From NCBI RefSeq assembly GCF_005473905.2, contig NZ_CP061336.1, forward strand, positions 62,001 through 126,000: DNA of 64,000 nt, in the 5' to 3' direction. Under the pieces are notes generated by a model. It did no database searches, had not been told where the DNA came from, and worked only from the letters and a program-made list of their open reading frames with translations. The first letter of the stretch is position 1. Each line of letters starts with the position of its first letter. The DNA comes from Ruminiclostridium herbifermentans. GTDB taxonomy: Bacteria; Bacillota; Clostridia; Acetivibrionales; DSM-1351. This document shows positions 18,755-28,895 of this stretch, piece by piece. A program made the translations under genes and the position numbers.

Positions 18755-19700
18755 CTAGTTCACCTCCCTGCTATTAAATTTATGTAAATCAATTGAAATT
18801 GATATACATACTACATAAATTAAAATGAATATACAATAATGTAAGAAAATTCTATAAATTAATAATAAATTCAAATGTATAACTCTGTCAATAAATTTCT
18901 TAAAAATTTTATTTTTTTTTACTTTTTACAATAATATTTGATTTTTATAGATATTATAAAATAACAACTATTTACTTTATGTCCATAGTAATGAAGTTTA
19001 TTAGCATTTTCTATGGAATGATGTTAAAATAAATGCAATATTTTGTCTGAGTAAATAGAAATGAGTTGAAATTAGTTGTTATTGAAAGAATAGATGTGAA
19101 TCATAAACAAATAAAGGAGTTGGATAAAATTTCCATATGTATATTATTACCGAATAGATAAGGGACATTGGTAAATAAGACATTTTTACTATTATAAAAT
19201 TAATTCCCAGTTTTTCTTGACTTTAGAATTGCGAATGCTATATTATAACAATATACATTTTATACACATAAACATTAAAGTGGGTGAATATCAAGTATAT
19301 CTAATTATATCTCGTGTACATATTTACAAGTAAATTAAAACTATAATAATAACAAAGAAAGACTTCATCAGTATTTGGGAGTAAACACCACTTTATGTTT
19401 ATAAAGTAGTCATGGAACGGTTAGAGTAATCTATAACTTAAACCCATTTTGTTTCACAGATAAAATAATATGAATTTAAAAAATTACAATACTGCAATCT
19501 AATATTTAGTTTAAGTAGACTGATAAAATAATATAGTTACCATTAAGTTCACCCCCCGGGTTATGAATGTTTTATATTTAATTACACTTAACTAATCGGA
19601 CAAAAAAATAATATAGAAGAAAACTTATACAAATGAAAATCATGGTTATATGAATTTCACATATCCTTGAAGCATACCTATTGAAGGAGGGTTAGAGATA
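18755..19700. other. 946-bp gene-free divergent intergenic region
   Basis: Very AT-rich. It holds the precursor promoter (18862-18891), a possible plus-strand promoter (TTGACT 19217-19222, TATATT 19239-19244), a small hairpin ACTTTAT-GTTT-ATAAAGT (19390-19407) and a ten-codon mini-ORF with a precursor-like ribosome-binding site on the minus strand (19511-19543). I see no regulator gene and no other credible ORF. Confidence 0.6.
18862..18891 (-). promoter_or_regulatory. Sigma-A-like promoter of the RiPP precursor operon
   Basis: On the minus strand TTGACA (18886-18891) and TATTAT (18862-18867) are separated by 18 bp, about 100 bp upstream of the precursor ATG. No other good pair was seen in this interval. 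Confidence 0.6.
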
Positions 19701-20552
19701 ATGAATGAACTGCTAAGTATAAAAAATTTATCCAAAAACTATAATCATTTTACATTAGATAGTATTAGCTTCAGCCTACCAGAGGGTTATATTATGGGCC
19801 TTATCGGACCAAATGGTGCTGGCAAAACCACAACTATTAAATTAATATTAAATATGCTTAAAAAGTCTTCCGGAGATATTAAAATATTTGGTAAGGATCA
19901 CATTTTGGAAGAAAAAGAAATCAAGCAGAATTTAGGCGTTGTTTTTGATTCTAACTACTTTGTTGATGAATGGAAAATGGCAGATGTAGAAAAAGCTATA
20001 GGCAAGTTTTACATAAATTGGAGCACAAGTAAATTTTATTATTACCTAGATAGGTTTAAGGTAAATAAATCAAAGAGAGTAAAAGAACTTTCCAAAGGTA
20101 TGCAGATGAAACTAATGTTAGCCTGCGCATTCTCCTATGATGCTAAATTATTAATTTTAGATGAGCCAACTAGTGGATTAGATCCAGTATCAAGAGATGA
20201 ATTGTTGGATATACTTTCTGAATTTATTAAAGACGGCAAGCGTAGTGTTTTATTTTCAACACATATTACATCTGACTTGGATAAAATAGCTGATTATATT
20301 ACATTTCTTAATGAAGGAAAACTGTTATATTCTGGTTTAAAAGATAAATTTATCAAATCTTTTTCCATTGTGAAAGGTGAAATCAAAGAACTAACGAGTG
20401 ATTTAAAACAATCTCTAATCAGTTTGCGAGAATCTGCAACTGGTTTTGAAGGACTTATTTATACTAATGATTTACCTAAGGGGTCATCAGTTAATACGGA
20501 GCCTGCAACTATAGATGATATTATAGTTTTTATAAACAGGAGAGGAGCATAA
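19701..20552 (+). CDS. ABC transporter ATP-binding protein
   Basis: A 283-residue single-domain ATPase of the YtrB/BcrA type: Walker A GPNGAGKTT near residue 35, signature ELSKGMQMK, Walker B LLILDEPTSGLD and H-loop FSTHI, then a C-terminal extension of about 70 residues. Length and extension are usual. The ATG has GGAGG upstream. It pairs with the permease that starts 3 nt downstream. Position next to a divergent RiPP operon suggests self-immunity or peptide efflux, but a general stress exporter is equally possible; the GntR regulator common beside YtrB-like ATPases is absent. Confidence 0.85.
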   Translation: MNELLSIKNLSKNYNHFTLDSISFSLPEGYIMGLIGPNGAGKTTTIKLILNMLKKSSGDIKIFGKDHILEEKEIKQNLGVVFDSNYFVDEWKMADVEKAIGKFYINWSTSKFYYYLDRFKVNKSKRVKELSKGMQMKLMLACAFSYDAKLLILDEPTSGLDPVSRDELLDILSEFIKDGKRSVLFSTHITSDLDKIADYITFLNEGKLLYSGLKDKFIKSFSIVKGEIKELTSDLKQSLISLRESATGFEGLIYTNDLPKGSSVNTEPATIDDIIVFINRRGA

Positions 20553-20555
20553 TAT

Positions 20556-21206
20556 ATGACAGACATAATAAAAAGTACTTTGCTAGATGCTTATCTGTTG
20601 AAATATTATAAGAAATCCATTTGTTTTGTACTTTTAATACCTGTTTTCTTTGTATTAATTAATCGTTCTTTAATATCTGGTATATCATTTTCTATGACTT
20701 TTATGGCTATGACATCAGGTTATACCTTCAGTATATCAGAGAAAAACAATATGAATCGACTTTATGGTATTTTACCTGCTTCTAAATCTGACATGGTCAT
20801 AGGAAGATACTTTCTTCTTCTATGTTTAGGAATTTTTACATTATTGTTTTCTTTGATTATGGATTCCATTGCGTTAAATGCTATAAATGTTTCAATAACT
20901 ATTGGTGATATAGTAGCATCTAGTTTAGTTGGAATTTGTTTATATATCATTTACATAAGCTTTCAATTACCAGGTTACTATAAATTTGGTCCTATTAGGG
21001 GTCGTGCATTTATGTATATCCCAATTGTGGGGTTTCTAGCAATCCTTTTAATACTGGATAAGAAAAACGCTGATTTCTCCTTTGTATTTAGATTTATAAG
21101 CGAAAATCCCCTGTTATTTATTATATGTTTATTAATTTTACTTATTGGGCTATATGCTAGTTCTATTATTATAAGTACCCATATATTAAAAAATAAAGAA
21201 GATTAA
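20556..21206 (+). CDS. ABC-2 type transporter permease
   Basis: A 216-residue membrane protein with six predicted hydrophobic segments and the motif EKNNMNRLYGILPASKSDMV near residues 65-84, typical of the ABC-2 permeases that partner YtrB/BcrA-type ATPases. It starts 3 nt after the ATPase stop and should form the membrane channel of that exporter. The substrate is unknown. Confidence 0.8.
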   Translation: MTDIIKSTLLDAYLLKYYKKSICFVLLIPVFFVLINRSLISGISFSMTFMAMTSGYTFSISEKNNMNRLYGILPASKSDMVIGRYFLLLCLGIFTLLFSLIMDSIALNAINVSITIGDIVASSLVGICLYIIYISFQLPGYYKFGPIRGRAFMYIPIVGFLAILLILDKKNADFSFVFRFISENPLLFIICLLILLIGLYASSIIISTHILKNKED

Positions 21207-21217
21207 AAGGAGTAATT

Positions 21218-21313
21218 ATGTCTAAATTTACTATCTTTTGCTTGATATTTGCAGGTATAATAGGTGTATATCGCATAGTACGGTTTATTAAAACAAGAAA
21301 AAATAATATTTAG
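21218..21313 (+). CDS. Small membrane protein, 31 residues
   Basis: Translation gives MSKFTIFCLIFAGIIGVY followed by a basic tail (RIVRFIKTRKNN): one transmembrane helix with positive-inside character. AAAGGAG lies seven bases before the ATG, and the gene sits 11 nt after the permease in the same direction. It is probably an accessory subunit or a small membrane peptide. Function is unknown. Confidence 0.5.
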   Translation: MSKFTIFCLIFAGIIGVYRIVRFIKTRKNNI

Positions 21314-21330
21314 GTAATATGAGGGTATAA

Positions 21331-22215
21331 ATGCAACATATTTTTATTATTAACCCAAAGGCTGGAAAAGGGAAGGCCCTTGAGATGATACCGATTATAC
21401 GAGAGTATTTCAAGGATAAAGCTGAGAAATTCATAATACAAATTACAGACCATCCGGGTCATGCAACGGAGATTGCAAGAAAGTATTCTGCTATTGAAGA
21501 TTGCAGGATTTATTCTGTTGGTGGAGATGGAACTATAAATGAGGTTGTAAATGGGATTGCAGGAACACAGTCAGCATTAGGCGTTATACCAGCAGGGTCT
21601 GGAAATGATTTTATACGGAGTTTAACTTCTGCATATGACATAAAGGATATACTAGTTAGAACAATTAAGGGAGAAGAAAAAAGCATTGACTTAGGTAAGG
21701 TTAATGACAATTATTTTATAAATATATCATCAATAGGGTTTGATGCTGATGTTGTTTTTAATGCTGATAAATTCAAAAAGGTTCCAGGAATTACAGGAAG
21801 TATGGCATATGTAATTTCAATTATTTATACCGTTATTAAAAAGAAATTTTGTAAAGTAAAGATAAATATTGATGATAGGAGAATGGAGAATAAAATACTT
21901 CTTGCAGCTATTGCAAATGGCAGATTTTATGGTGGTGGCATGCTTGCTGCACCTGAGGCAAAAATTGATGATGGACTATTTGATATTTGCTTAGTAAGTG
22001 AAGCAAGTAGATTTAAGATTTTGAGGTTATTTCCTATGTATATTAAAGGACAACATGGGAAATTAGATGAAGTTGAGTTTTTGAGAGGGAAAAAAATTCA
22101 AATAGAAAGTGACGAAGTACTTAGTTTAAACATAGACGGTGAAATATTTTCCTCTAGTAAAATAGCTTTTGAAATAATTGAAAAGGGAATAAAGGTGGTT
22201 GTGCCAGCTATTTAA
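21331..22215 (+). CDS. Diacylglycerol kinase family lipid kinase (DgkB/YegS type)
   Basis: A 294-residue cytosolic lipid kinase. The N-terminal catalytic domain begins IFIINPKAGKGK and has the nucleotide-binding motif SVGGDGTINEVVNG near residues 64-77 and GSGNDFIRS near 90. The C-terminal beta domain has NISSIGFDADV and a late LNIDGE motif. Such enzymes phosphorylate diacylglycerol or related lipids during phospholipid recycling. It follows the 31-aa gene by 17 nt and may share its transcript; GAGGG precedes the ATG. Confidence 0.88.
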   Translation: MQHIFIINPKAGKGKALEMIPIIREYFKDKAEKFIIQITDHPGHATEIARKYSAIEDCRIYSVGGDGTINEVVNGIAGTQSALGVIPAGSGNDFIRSLTSAYDIKDILVRTIKGEEKSIDLGKVNDNYFINISSIGFDADVVFNADKFKKVPGITGSMAYVISIIYTVIKKKFCKVKINIDDRRMENKILLAAIANGRFYGGGMLAAPEAKIDDGLFDICLVSEASRFKILRLFPMYIKGQHGKLDEVEFLRGKKIQIESDEVLSLNIDGEIFSSSKIAFEIIEKGIKVVVPAI

Positions 22216-22333
22216 CTGGGTAAATTCATTGAAGTGCTTTGAAATTTGATAAAAGTTGATATATGATGATTATATACATGAGGAAATTATATAAGATATC
22301 TATATTATAGGAAAGACATTAAAGGAGTACCAA

Positions 22334-23497
22334 ATGAAAATAATTCACACTGGAGACTGGCATATTGGGAAAATAGTAAATGAGTTCAGTATGCTTGAAG
22401 AACAGAAGCATGTTTTAGAACAGCTTATTTCAATTGTTGAGAGAGAAAAGCCTGATGCCATTATAATTGCTGGTGATGTTTATGATAGAAGCATACCACC
22501 TGTAGAAGCTGTGGAATTAGTTGATGAGGTATTTAACACGCTGCTACTTGATTTGAAGGTTCCTATTCTAGCAATAGCAGGCAACCATGATAGCGCAGAG
22601 CGGTTATCCTTTGCCAGCAGGATATTAATTAATAATGGATTGCATATCGTGGGAGGCTTCAACGGAAGTGTTCATTGTACAACGCTTGAGGATGAGTTTG
22701 GAGTTGTAAATTTCTATATGCTTCCATATGTTGATCCTCGAAATGTACGGCACATATTTGATGACAATAAAATATCTACCCATGATGATGCTATGAAAAA
22801 GATGATTGAAATTATTGGACAGGCTATAAAACATAATGAGAGAAATGTCATGATTACTCATGGCTATATTACTCATATGGGCAGAGAGGCTGAACTTCTT
22901 TCTGAATCGGAAAGACCGCTGAGTATTGGCGGAACCGAATTTGTAAGTTCTGATTATTTTAAAATTTTCAATTATACTGCGCTAGGACATTTGCATGCAC
23001 CACAAAAAGCTGGAGCAGAAAGCATCAGATATTCAGGTTCAATTCTAAAGTATTCTTTTTCTGAAGTAAATCAGCGTAAGGGCATTAATATAGTTGAGAT
23101 TGATAAGGCAGGAAATACCAAAGTAACATTTAATCCCCTTATTCCTAAGAGAGATATGAGAATTATAAAAGGCCCCATTAATGAATTAATAAATTCTGAG
23201 GTATATAGAAACGCTAATACTGAGGATTATGTTTATGCTATTCTTACAGATAAAGGTGAGTTAATAGATCCTATTTCCAAGCTTAGAACGGTTTATCCTA
23301 ACATTATGGGACTAAGTAAGGAATTGGCAAGTCAAAGGGAAGAAAACTGTACTTCTGCTGCTGAGGGGTATAAATCAAAATCCAAGCTTGAGCTTTTTAA
23401 AGAGTTTTATGAAGCTATGCAGGGAGAAACTCTTGGTGTTGAACAGACTGAAATTATGACAAGAATCATTGGAGAAGTAGATAGGGAAGGTGTATAG
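22334..23497 (+). CDS. sbcD: Exonuclease subunit SbcD
   Basis: A 387-residue Mre11-type metallophosphoesterase. Metal-binding motifs appear in order: HTGDWHIGK (7-15), AGDVYDRS (about 47-54), AGNHDS (about 82-87), THGY (about 175) and GHLHAPQ (about 220). The C-terminal capping domain is present. With SbcC it forms the ATP-dependent nuclease that cleaves DNA hairpins and processes double-strand ends. AAAGGAG precedes the ATG. Its stop codon abuts the sbcC start. Confidence 0.95.
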   Translation: MKIIHTGDWHIGKIVNEFSMLEEQKHVLEQLISIVEREKPDAIIIAGDVYDRSIPPVEAVELVDEVFNTLLLDLKVPILAIAGNHDSAERLSFASRILINNGLHIVGGFNGSVHCTTLEDEFGVVNFYMLPYVDPRNVRHIFDDNKISTHDDAMKKMIEIIGQAIKHNERNVMITHGYITHMGREAELLSESERPLSIGGTEFVSSDYFKIFNYTALGHLHAPQKAGAESIRYSGSILKYSFSEVNQRKGINIVEIDKAGNTKVTFNPLIPKRDMRIIKGPINELINSEVYRNANTEDYVYAILTDKGELIDPISKLRTVYPNIMGLSKELASQREENCTSAAEGYKSKSKLELFKEFYEAMQGETLGVEQTEIMTRIIGEVDREGV

Positions 23498-26400
23498 ATG
23501 AAACCATTAAAGTTGACAATTAGTGCATTTGGACCCTATGCGGGAGTACAGGAAATAGATTTTACAATATTAAATGAGCAAATCTTTTTAATTTCTGGTC
23601 CAACAGGTGCAGGCAAAACAACAATATTTGATGCTATAAGCTTTGCCCTTTTTGGAGAACCATCTGGAAGCAGCCGAGATAGAGATAGTTTGAGAAGTGA
23701 TTTTGCAGAACCTGAGACAGAAACCTTTGTTGAACTCAATTTTGAACTTAGAGGAAAAGTTTATAAAATAAGAAGGTCTCCTCAGCAGGAGCAAAAAAAG
23801 CTAAGGGGAGAGGGATATACAACTAGAAATGCTGACGCAGAACTGCTAATGCCTGATGGGACATTGATAACAAAAATATCAAATGTAGATGAAAAAATTA
23901 ATATGCTTTTGGGGATAAATAAATCTCAGTTTAAGCAAATTGTAATGCTCCCTCAAGGCGAATTCAGGAAACTGTTAGAAGCAGACAGCAATGAAAGAGA
24001 GATAATATTCAGAAAAATATTTGGAACAGAGGCGTTTGCTGAAATTCAAAAAAAGCTTGAGAATGAGAGCAAGGAGTTATACAAGGAAGTCCATGATATA
24101 AAAACTCGGATTGATACATATATTAAGCATTTTGACTGTGGAAATAAAATAGAGCTGGAAGAAATACGAAATAGTAAGAACGTTAATATAGACTTGTTTT
24201 TGGAAGAAATAAAGAAATTATCTGTGGCAGATACAGAAGAATTAGGAATATTAAAGTCTCAGCTTGAAATTATAACGGCAAATCAAGGGACTCTGAAGGA
24301 GGAAATAGCAAAGAGCAATGAAATAAATAAAAAACTCAAGGATAAAGAACAAATAAGCAGGGATTATGCTATTTCAATTGCTAGAACGGAGGAATATTCT
24401 CAGAAGGAAGCAGACTTAGAATTTGCCAGAAAAGCTTTGTCAATTAGTGAGATTGATGAACAATGCAAAATTACGAAGCAAAGTATAGAGACAAAATCAG
24501 GTGAATTGACATTAGCAAAGCAGCAGGCTGAGAATAGCAGCAAGTATTATTTGGTTTGCAAAGAGAAGCTTATTTTGGAGAAGGAAAAGGAGCCTCTCAA
24601 AAAGAAGTACGAAGCAGAACTATCTGTACTTAATAATATGTTACCAAAGGTAATTCAGTATGATAAAAGTTTAAAGGCTTTAGAGACTGCAAAAGTAAAA
24701 AGTGCTGAGATCATTAATTTACTTGAGGCTGAACAGAGGAATTTAGAAGTAGCAAAAAAGAATTATAAAGATCAGGAAGAAAATCTTAAACAATTATATA
24801 TTATGGAGTCTGAATGTGCTAAGTTAGATAAGGACATTTCAGAAAATAAAAAACTCTTAATTGAATTAGACAACATTAACAAACTGATTATTTCTTTTAT
24901 AGAGCAGGCAGAATTATTTGAGGCTAAAAAGCTAGACTTTGAAGGATTTGATACAGAGTTTGTGAAATTCAGAAGCAAACTAGAACAGCTTGAGGATAAT
25001 TATATTCGTGGACAAGCTGGAATATTAGCCAAAACATTACATGAAAATGAACCTTGTCCTGTTTGTGGGTCATTAGAACACCCAAATCCAGCAAAGGCAA
25101 TGGAGAGTATTCCCAGCGAAGATGAACTGAAAGAGTTAAAGAAACAATATGCAAGTCTGAGTGATCAAAGGACAGACAAACTCAAAGTTATCTCAGAACT
25201 AGGTGGAAATTTAGAGAGCAAGAAGCTGGAAATAAAAAATAAGTTTTTGACTCTTGAGTCTCAGTCAATACATTTATTTGATATGGATAGCTTCAATCAG
25301 CTAAGTGAAGATAAGCAGCAATCTATCCAAGAAAATAATGATAATAAAACTTATTTTGAAATAGATAAGTTGACAAAGGATAGACTTGAAAGCGTTCGTA
25401 AGGAAATAATGGACAGAGGCAAAAAGCTTAAAGCTGAGACTTTGGTTTTAATAGATAAATATAAGGAAAAGATAGGTGTAGTAAACAAGAAAGGCACGTT
25501 TGAACAGGAATATAAGGTAACGTCAGCTAAGATAGAAGAATTAGAGGCAAATGTAAATAGGTTTAATATTCAGAAATTATCAGCTTCAGAAGAACTTGCA
25601 AGGCTTAGCACAGCAGTATCTAGCATTGAGGCTGAGGTTCCAGAAGATATACGTTCGGTAGCAAAGCTAAATGCAAAATTAGATGAGAAAAAAGCTATAA
25701 TTGAGAAGCTTGAGACAGACTTAAAAAAAGCAGAGCAAGCTGCTGAACTTGCAAAAGAAAAACAGAGTGAGGCAGAAACAGCTGTGGCTGTTAAAACTAC
25801 ATCTTTGAATGAGAATATCGAAGAGAGTGCCAGACTTGAAAGAATTTTAAATGAAAGACTTATTGAAGGCGGTTTTGAGGACTATAATCATTATGTCAAA
25901 ATAAAGAAGACAAAAGCAGAAATACTTGCTTTACAAGATGAAATTGCTTTGTTTTTTCAGAAATTAAAATCACAAAAGGATATGCTGACACATTTAGAGG
26001 AGGAAACTAAGGCTCTTGAGTTCCAAAATATCGAGGAGTTGGAAACTAAGTATAATCTATTGATTGAAGAACAGAAAAATGTTCAGGCTAAGCAGAATGT
26101 TATTTTTTCAAGGAATACAAATAATCAGAAAGCCTTAAGTCAATTGGAAAGTTTATTAGCAAAGGTGAAAGTTCTTGAGGAGAAATACGGATTAGTTGGG
26201 GAGTTGTACAAGGTGGCAAAGGGAGAAAATTCCCAAAGACTTACTTTTGAAAGATATGTATTGGCGGCATATTTTGATGAGATAATCACTGCTGCAAACC
26301 TAAGACTTGAAAAGATGACATGTTCTAGGTATTTGCTCAAAAGGAAGGAAGACAAAAGTAAGGGTAGAGCACAACAGGGGCTGGAACTTGAAGTGTTTGA

Positions 26401-26725
26401 TAACTATACAGGTAAGGCAAGGCATGTTAAAACTTTATCGGGAGGAGAAGGCTTCAAGGCATCACTTGCGTTAGCTCTAGGATTAGCTGATATTGTACAA
26501 TCTTACGCTGGTGGAATTAGTTTGGATACTCTCTTTGTAGATGAAGGGTTTGGTTCGCTAGACCCTGAATCCTTGGACAGCGCCATACAGTGTTTAGTTG
26601 ATATCCAAAAAACAGGCAGATTAGTTGGTGTTATATCTCATGTTGATGAACTCAAAGAGAGAATTAAAGGTGTTTTAGAGATTTGTTCAAATAAAGAAGG
26701 AAGCTATGCAAGATTTGTAATTTAG
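23498..26725 (+). CDS. sbcC: Exonuclease subunit SbcC (Rad50-like)
   Basis: A 1075-residue SMC-like ATPase. Walker A GPTGAGKTTIFDAIS lies near residue 34 and a Q-loop (VMLPQGEFRKLL) near 150. Two long coiled coils flank a zinc hook CPVCG near residue 527. The C-terminal half-site has the signature TLSGGEGFKASLALALGLAD, Walker B LDTLFVDEGFGSLD and H-loop VISHVDEL. It tethers DNA ends and controls the SbcD nuclease. The ATG directly follows the sbcD TAG, and a terminator follows the gene. Confidence 0.95.
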   Translation: MKPLKLTISAFGPYAGVQEIDFTILNEQIFLISGPTGAGKTTIFDAISFALFGEPSGSSRDRDSLRSDFAEPETETFVELNFELRGKVYKIRRSPQQEQKKLRGEGYTTRNADAELLMPDGTLITKISNVDEKINMLLGINKSQFKQIVMLPQGEFRKLLEADSNEREIIFRKIFGTEAFAEIQKKLENESKELYKEVHDIKTRIDTYIKHFDCGNKIELEEIRNSKNVNIDLFLEEIKKLSVADTEELGILKSQLEIITANQGTLKEEIAKSNEINKKLKDKEQISRDYAISIARTEEYSQKEADLEFARKALSISEIDEQCKITKQSIETKSGELTLAKQQAENSSKYYLVCKEKLILEKEKEPLKKKYEAELSVLNNMLPKVIQYDKSLKALETAKVKSAEIINLLEAEQRNLEVAKKNYKDQEENLKQLYIMESECAKLDKDISENKKLLIELDNINKLIISFIEQAELFEAKKLDFEGFDTEFVKFRSKLEQLEDNYIRGQAGILAKTLHENEPCPVCGSLEHPNPAKAMESIPSEDELKELKKQYASLSDQRTDKLKVISELGGNLESKKLEIKNKFLTLESQSIHLFDMDSFNQLSEDKQQSIQENNDNKTYFEIDKLTKDRLESVRKEIMDRGKKLKAETLVLIDKYKEKIGVVNKKGTFEQEYKVTSAKIEELEANVNRFNIQKLSASEELARLSTAVSSIEAEVPEDIRSVAKLNAKLDEKKAIIEKLETDLKKAEQAAELAKEKQSEAETAVAVKTTSLNENIEESARLERILNERLIEGGFEDYNHYVKIKKTKAEILALQDEIALFFQKLKSQKDMLTHLEEETKALEFQNIEELETKYNLLIEEQKNVQAKQNVIFSRNTNNQKALSQLESLLAKVKVLEEKYGLVGELYKVAKGENSQRLTFERYVLAAYFDEIITAANLRLEKMTCSRYLLKRKEDKSKGRAQQGLELEVFDNYTGKARHVKTLSGGEGFKASLALALGLADIVQSYAGGISLDTLFVDEGFGSLDPESLDSAIQCLVDIQKTGRLVGVISHVDELKERIKGVLEICSNKEGSYARFVI

Positions 26726-27027
26726 AGGGTTTTACAGTTGATTCTATGATATTTTTTGTAATTTTTATATACAAAATTTTATAAATTATAAAAAGAGAAA
26801 AGTTACTGCTCAAATGCAGTAGCTTTTTTTATTACTTCTCATTATTGATAAATAATAACCAAACATGTTAATAGATGTAAAAATTTTGTATAAAAATGTG
26901 GTAATAAAAGGGAATAGTAATTTTTATAGTAAATTTTGTGCAAAAAGGATGAAATATGGTAAAGTTTGTAGTATAATATCAAGTAAACGTTTATAACTAA
27001 AATAAAGCGTAATTGGGAGGACTGGTA
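26726..27027. other. Gene-free spacer between sbcC and the chemotaxis receptor gene
   Basis: Apart from the terminator it is AT-rich with no credible ORF. A TATAAT-like box around 26972 could belong to the receptor promoter, but no clear -35 was found. Confidence 0.4.
26798..26831 (+). terminator. Rho-independent terminator of sbcDC
   Basis: The stem AAGTTACTGC pairs with GCAGTAGCTT through one G-U pair around a 6-nt loop, followed by a run of T. Confidence 0.8.
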
Positions 27028-28560
27028 ATGAGCAAGAACAGTAATAATACAATTTTATTACAGAACGAAATAGAGGCTAATAAGTTTGCCGCACTTGTTA
27101 TGCTCTGTACAAATGTAGTTGTTATATTTGCTTTTTTTGTAAACTTGATGGGGATATTTGCAGTAGATAGAGGCACAATGGCAATTGTAACAATTACATC
27201 CATAGTGTTATTGTCTTTACCATTTATTGTTGTAATTCTGCTTAAACAACAGGGGTTATGGGTTAAATATTTAATTGTAACAGCAGCAATACTTATGGTA
27301 AGTATAACCATATTAGTTTTAAAACAATTTGCAATTGTACTATTTGCATATCCATTAGCAATAGCAAGTTTATTTTTTTCAACAAAACTTAGCTGGTATA
27401 CGTCAGTACTTTCCATTTTACTATATTCAATTTCACAAATTTTATCACTAAATACAGTAGGTGTTATTGATAGGAATTATATGGATATGAGAAGTATGAT
27501 GAAATATGGAGTTATGCCAAGAGCATTTCAATTAATAATGATATCTTTTATCTTTATTATGCTGTCAAAAAGAACCCGTGCGATGCTGGGAAATATGATG
27601 GGGGCTAAGGAACAAGAAGAAATAATTAACAAAATGATGAAGGTCACTCAAAAATCCACAGAGGTGTCTAATGCTTTATCTGCCTCTGTTTCAAGTCTAT
27701 CAATAATGACAGAAAGTACTGCAAGGTCAAATGAAGATATAGCTGAAAAGACCTCTAAGATTGCTGAAGGGTCAAGAAATTCTATAAAGAGTATGGAAGA
27801 AGCAACTTTGGCAGTAACAAATATGTCTGAAAACTTACATAAAATATCAGAAGAAAGCAAACAAATAGGGATTCTATCAAATCAAGTAAAGAACCTGACG
27901 GTTGATAATGAAAGAGTTCTAGGTAGTGCAGCAGAGAAAATGGAGGCTATAGCAGAGGCTACTAAGCATAGCAAGGCTATTATTAGTCAACTTGAACAGA
28001 GATCCAGTAAGATATCGGGATTTGTAGAGATAATTTCTCAGATATCTTCACAAACTAATTTACTTGCACTGAATGCAGCTATTGAATCAGCCAGAGCTGG
28101 TGAACAGGGAAAAGGCTTCGCAGTAGTAGCACAAGAAATTCGAAATTTGGCAGAGGGTTCAAAACAAGCGGCAAAGGACATTTCTGCAATAATACAAGAG
28201 GTAATAGAGGATACGAAAAATGCAGTGTGCTCCATGGACAACGGCTCCATACTGGTAGATAATGGGCTTAAAGTTATAGAAGAGGCAAGAACTTCTTTTA
28301 CAAAGGTTGCTGATGCTAATAAAGAAATGAATGACAAACTTATTATAGTTGAAGAAGATACAAAAGAAGCCGCTAAGCATGGAGAGAAAATGGTAGATTT
28401 AGTTATTGATGTTAAAAATATAAATGAGAATTCACTCAAAGATATCGAATTAATTGCGGCTGCCATTGAGCAATTGGTTTCATCAATGCAAGAGGTTGAT
28501 TCATCTGTTGAAGATATTCAGAGTATGTCTAAGGAATTACTCGATATTACACAGAATTAA
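27028..28560 (+). CDS. Methyl-accepting chemotaxis protein
   Basis: About 510 residues. The N-terminal 190 residues contain five or six hydrophobic segments rather than the usual two flanking a large sensor domain, so the sensory part is embedded in the membrane. There is no recognisable HAMP domain. The cytoplasmic coiled-coil signalling domain has the conserved hairpin tip around [21 protein letters not shown], continuing [18 protein letters not shown]. The ATG at 27028 has GGAGG seven bases upstream; a longer frame from a TTG at 27013 overlaps that site. No other chemotaxis genes are near. The ligand is unknown. Confidence 0.9.
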   Translation: MSKNSNNTILLQNEIEANKFAALVMLCTNVVVIFAFFVNLMGIFAVDRGTMAIVTITSIVLLSLPFIVVILLKQQGLWVKYLIVTAAILMVSITILVLKQFAIVLFAYPLAIASLFFSTKLSWYTSVLSILLYSISQILSLNTVGVIDRNYMDMRSMMKYGVMPRAFQLIMISFIFIMLSKRTRAMLGNMMGAKEQEEIINKMMKVTQKSTEVSNALSASVSSLSIMTESTARSNEDIAEKTSKIAEGSRNSIKSMEEATLAVTNMSENLHKISEESKQIGILSNQVKNLTVDNERVLGSAAEKMEAIAEATKHSKAIISQLEQRSSKISGFVEIISQISSQTNLLALNAAIESARAGEQGKGFAVVAQEIRNLAEGSKQAAKDISAIIQEVIEDTKNAVCSMDNGSILVDNGLKVIEEARTSFTKVADANKEMNDKLIIVEEDTKEAAKHGEKMVDLVIDVKNINENSLKDIELIAAAIEQLVSSMQEVDSSVEDIQSMSKELLDITQN

Positions 28561-28608
28561 TGGAGAAAGATAGAATAAATTATAGACATTCAAATAAAAT
28601 GCAAGTTT

Positions 28609-28675
28609 AAAAAAGAACGTACTCTATAATTAGGTTGGTGTTACCCTAATAAGTTATAAAGTATGCTCTTTTTTT
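28609..28675 (+). terminator. Terminator after the chemotaxis receptor gene
   Basis: A long imperfect stem (AAAAGAACGTACTCTATAA with TTATAAAGTATGCTC) encloses a smaller hairpin (ATTAGG...CCTAAT) and is followed by seven T. Confidence 0.7.
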
Positions 28676-28772
28676 GCATGTATTTTAGTAAATACGCTGA
28701 TATAATTGATTTTTATATAGATAGTTATTTACTTTCCAAATAGAGGGTAGAACAACATATTGGTGGAACATA

Positions 28773-28801
28773 TTGACACAATATATTGTATGTGATAGTA
28801 T
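28773..28801 (+). promoter_or_regulatory. Promoter of nrdD, overlapping an NrdR box
   Basis: TTGACA (28773-28778), a 17-bp spacer and TAGTAT (28796-28801). The spacer contains the first NrdR-like box, so a bound repressor would block polymerase. Confidence 0.6.
28776..28791 (+). promoter_or_regulatory. NrdR box 1
   Basis: ACACAATATATTGTAT matches the NrdR consensus (acaCwAtATaTwGtgt) at all but one position. It lies in the promoter spacer upstream of the anaerobic ribonucleotide reductase gene. Confidence 0.7.
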
Positions 28802-28806
28802 CAATT

Positions 28807-28822
28807 CGACTAAATATAGATG
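28807..28822 (+). promoter_or_regulatory. NrdR box 2
   Basis: The core CTAAATATAG matches the central consensus with one mismatch. Its offset from box 1 is 31 bp, about three helical turns, which is the usual arrangement of paired NrdR sites. Confidence 0.6.
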
Positions 28823-28895
28823 TTTATATTATGTAAATAATGTATGGATAGCAACTGTAAATAGACTTAATGAAAGTGAGATGTAAAAAGACTTT

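Noticed and set aside
19125-19170. Possible small ORF after AAAGGAG in the large divergent spacer
   Set aside because: The only start codon is directly adjacent to the Shine-Dalgarno and the frame ends after about 14 codons.
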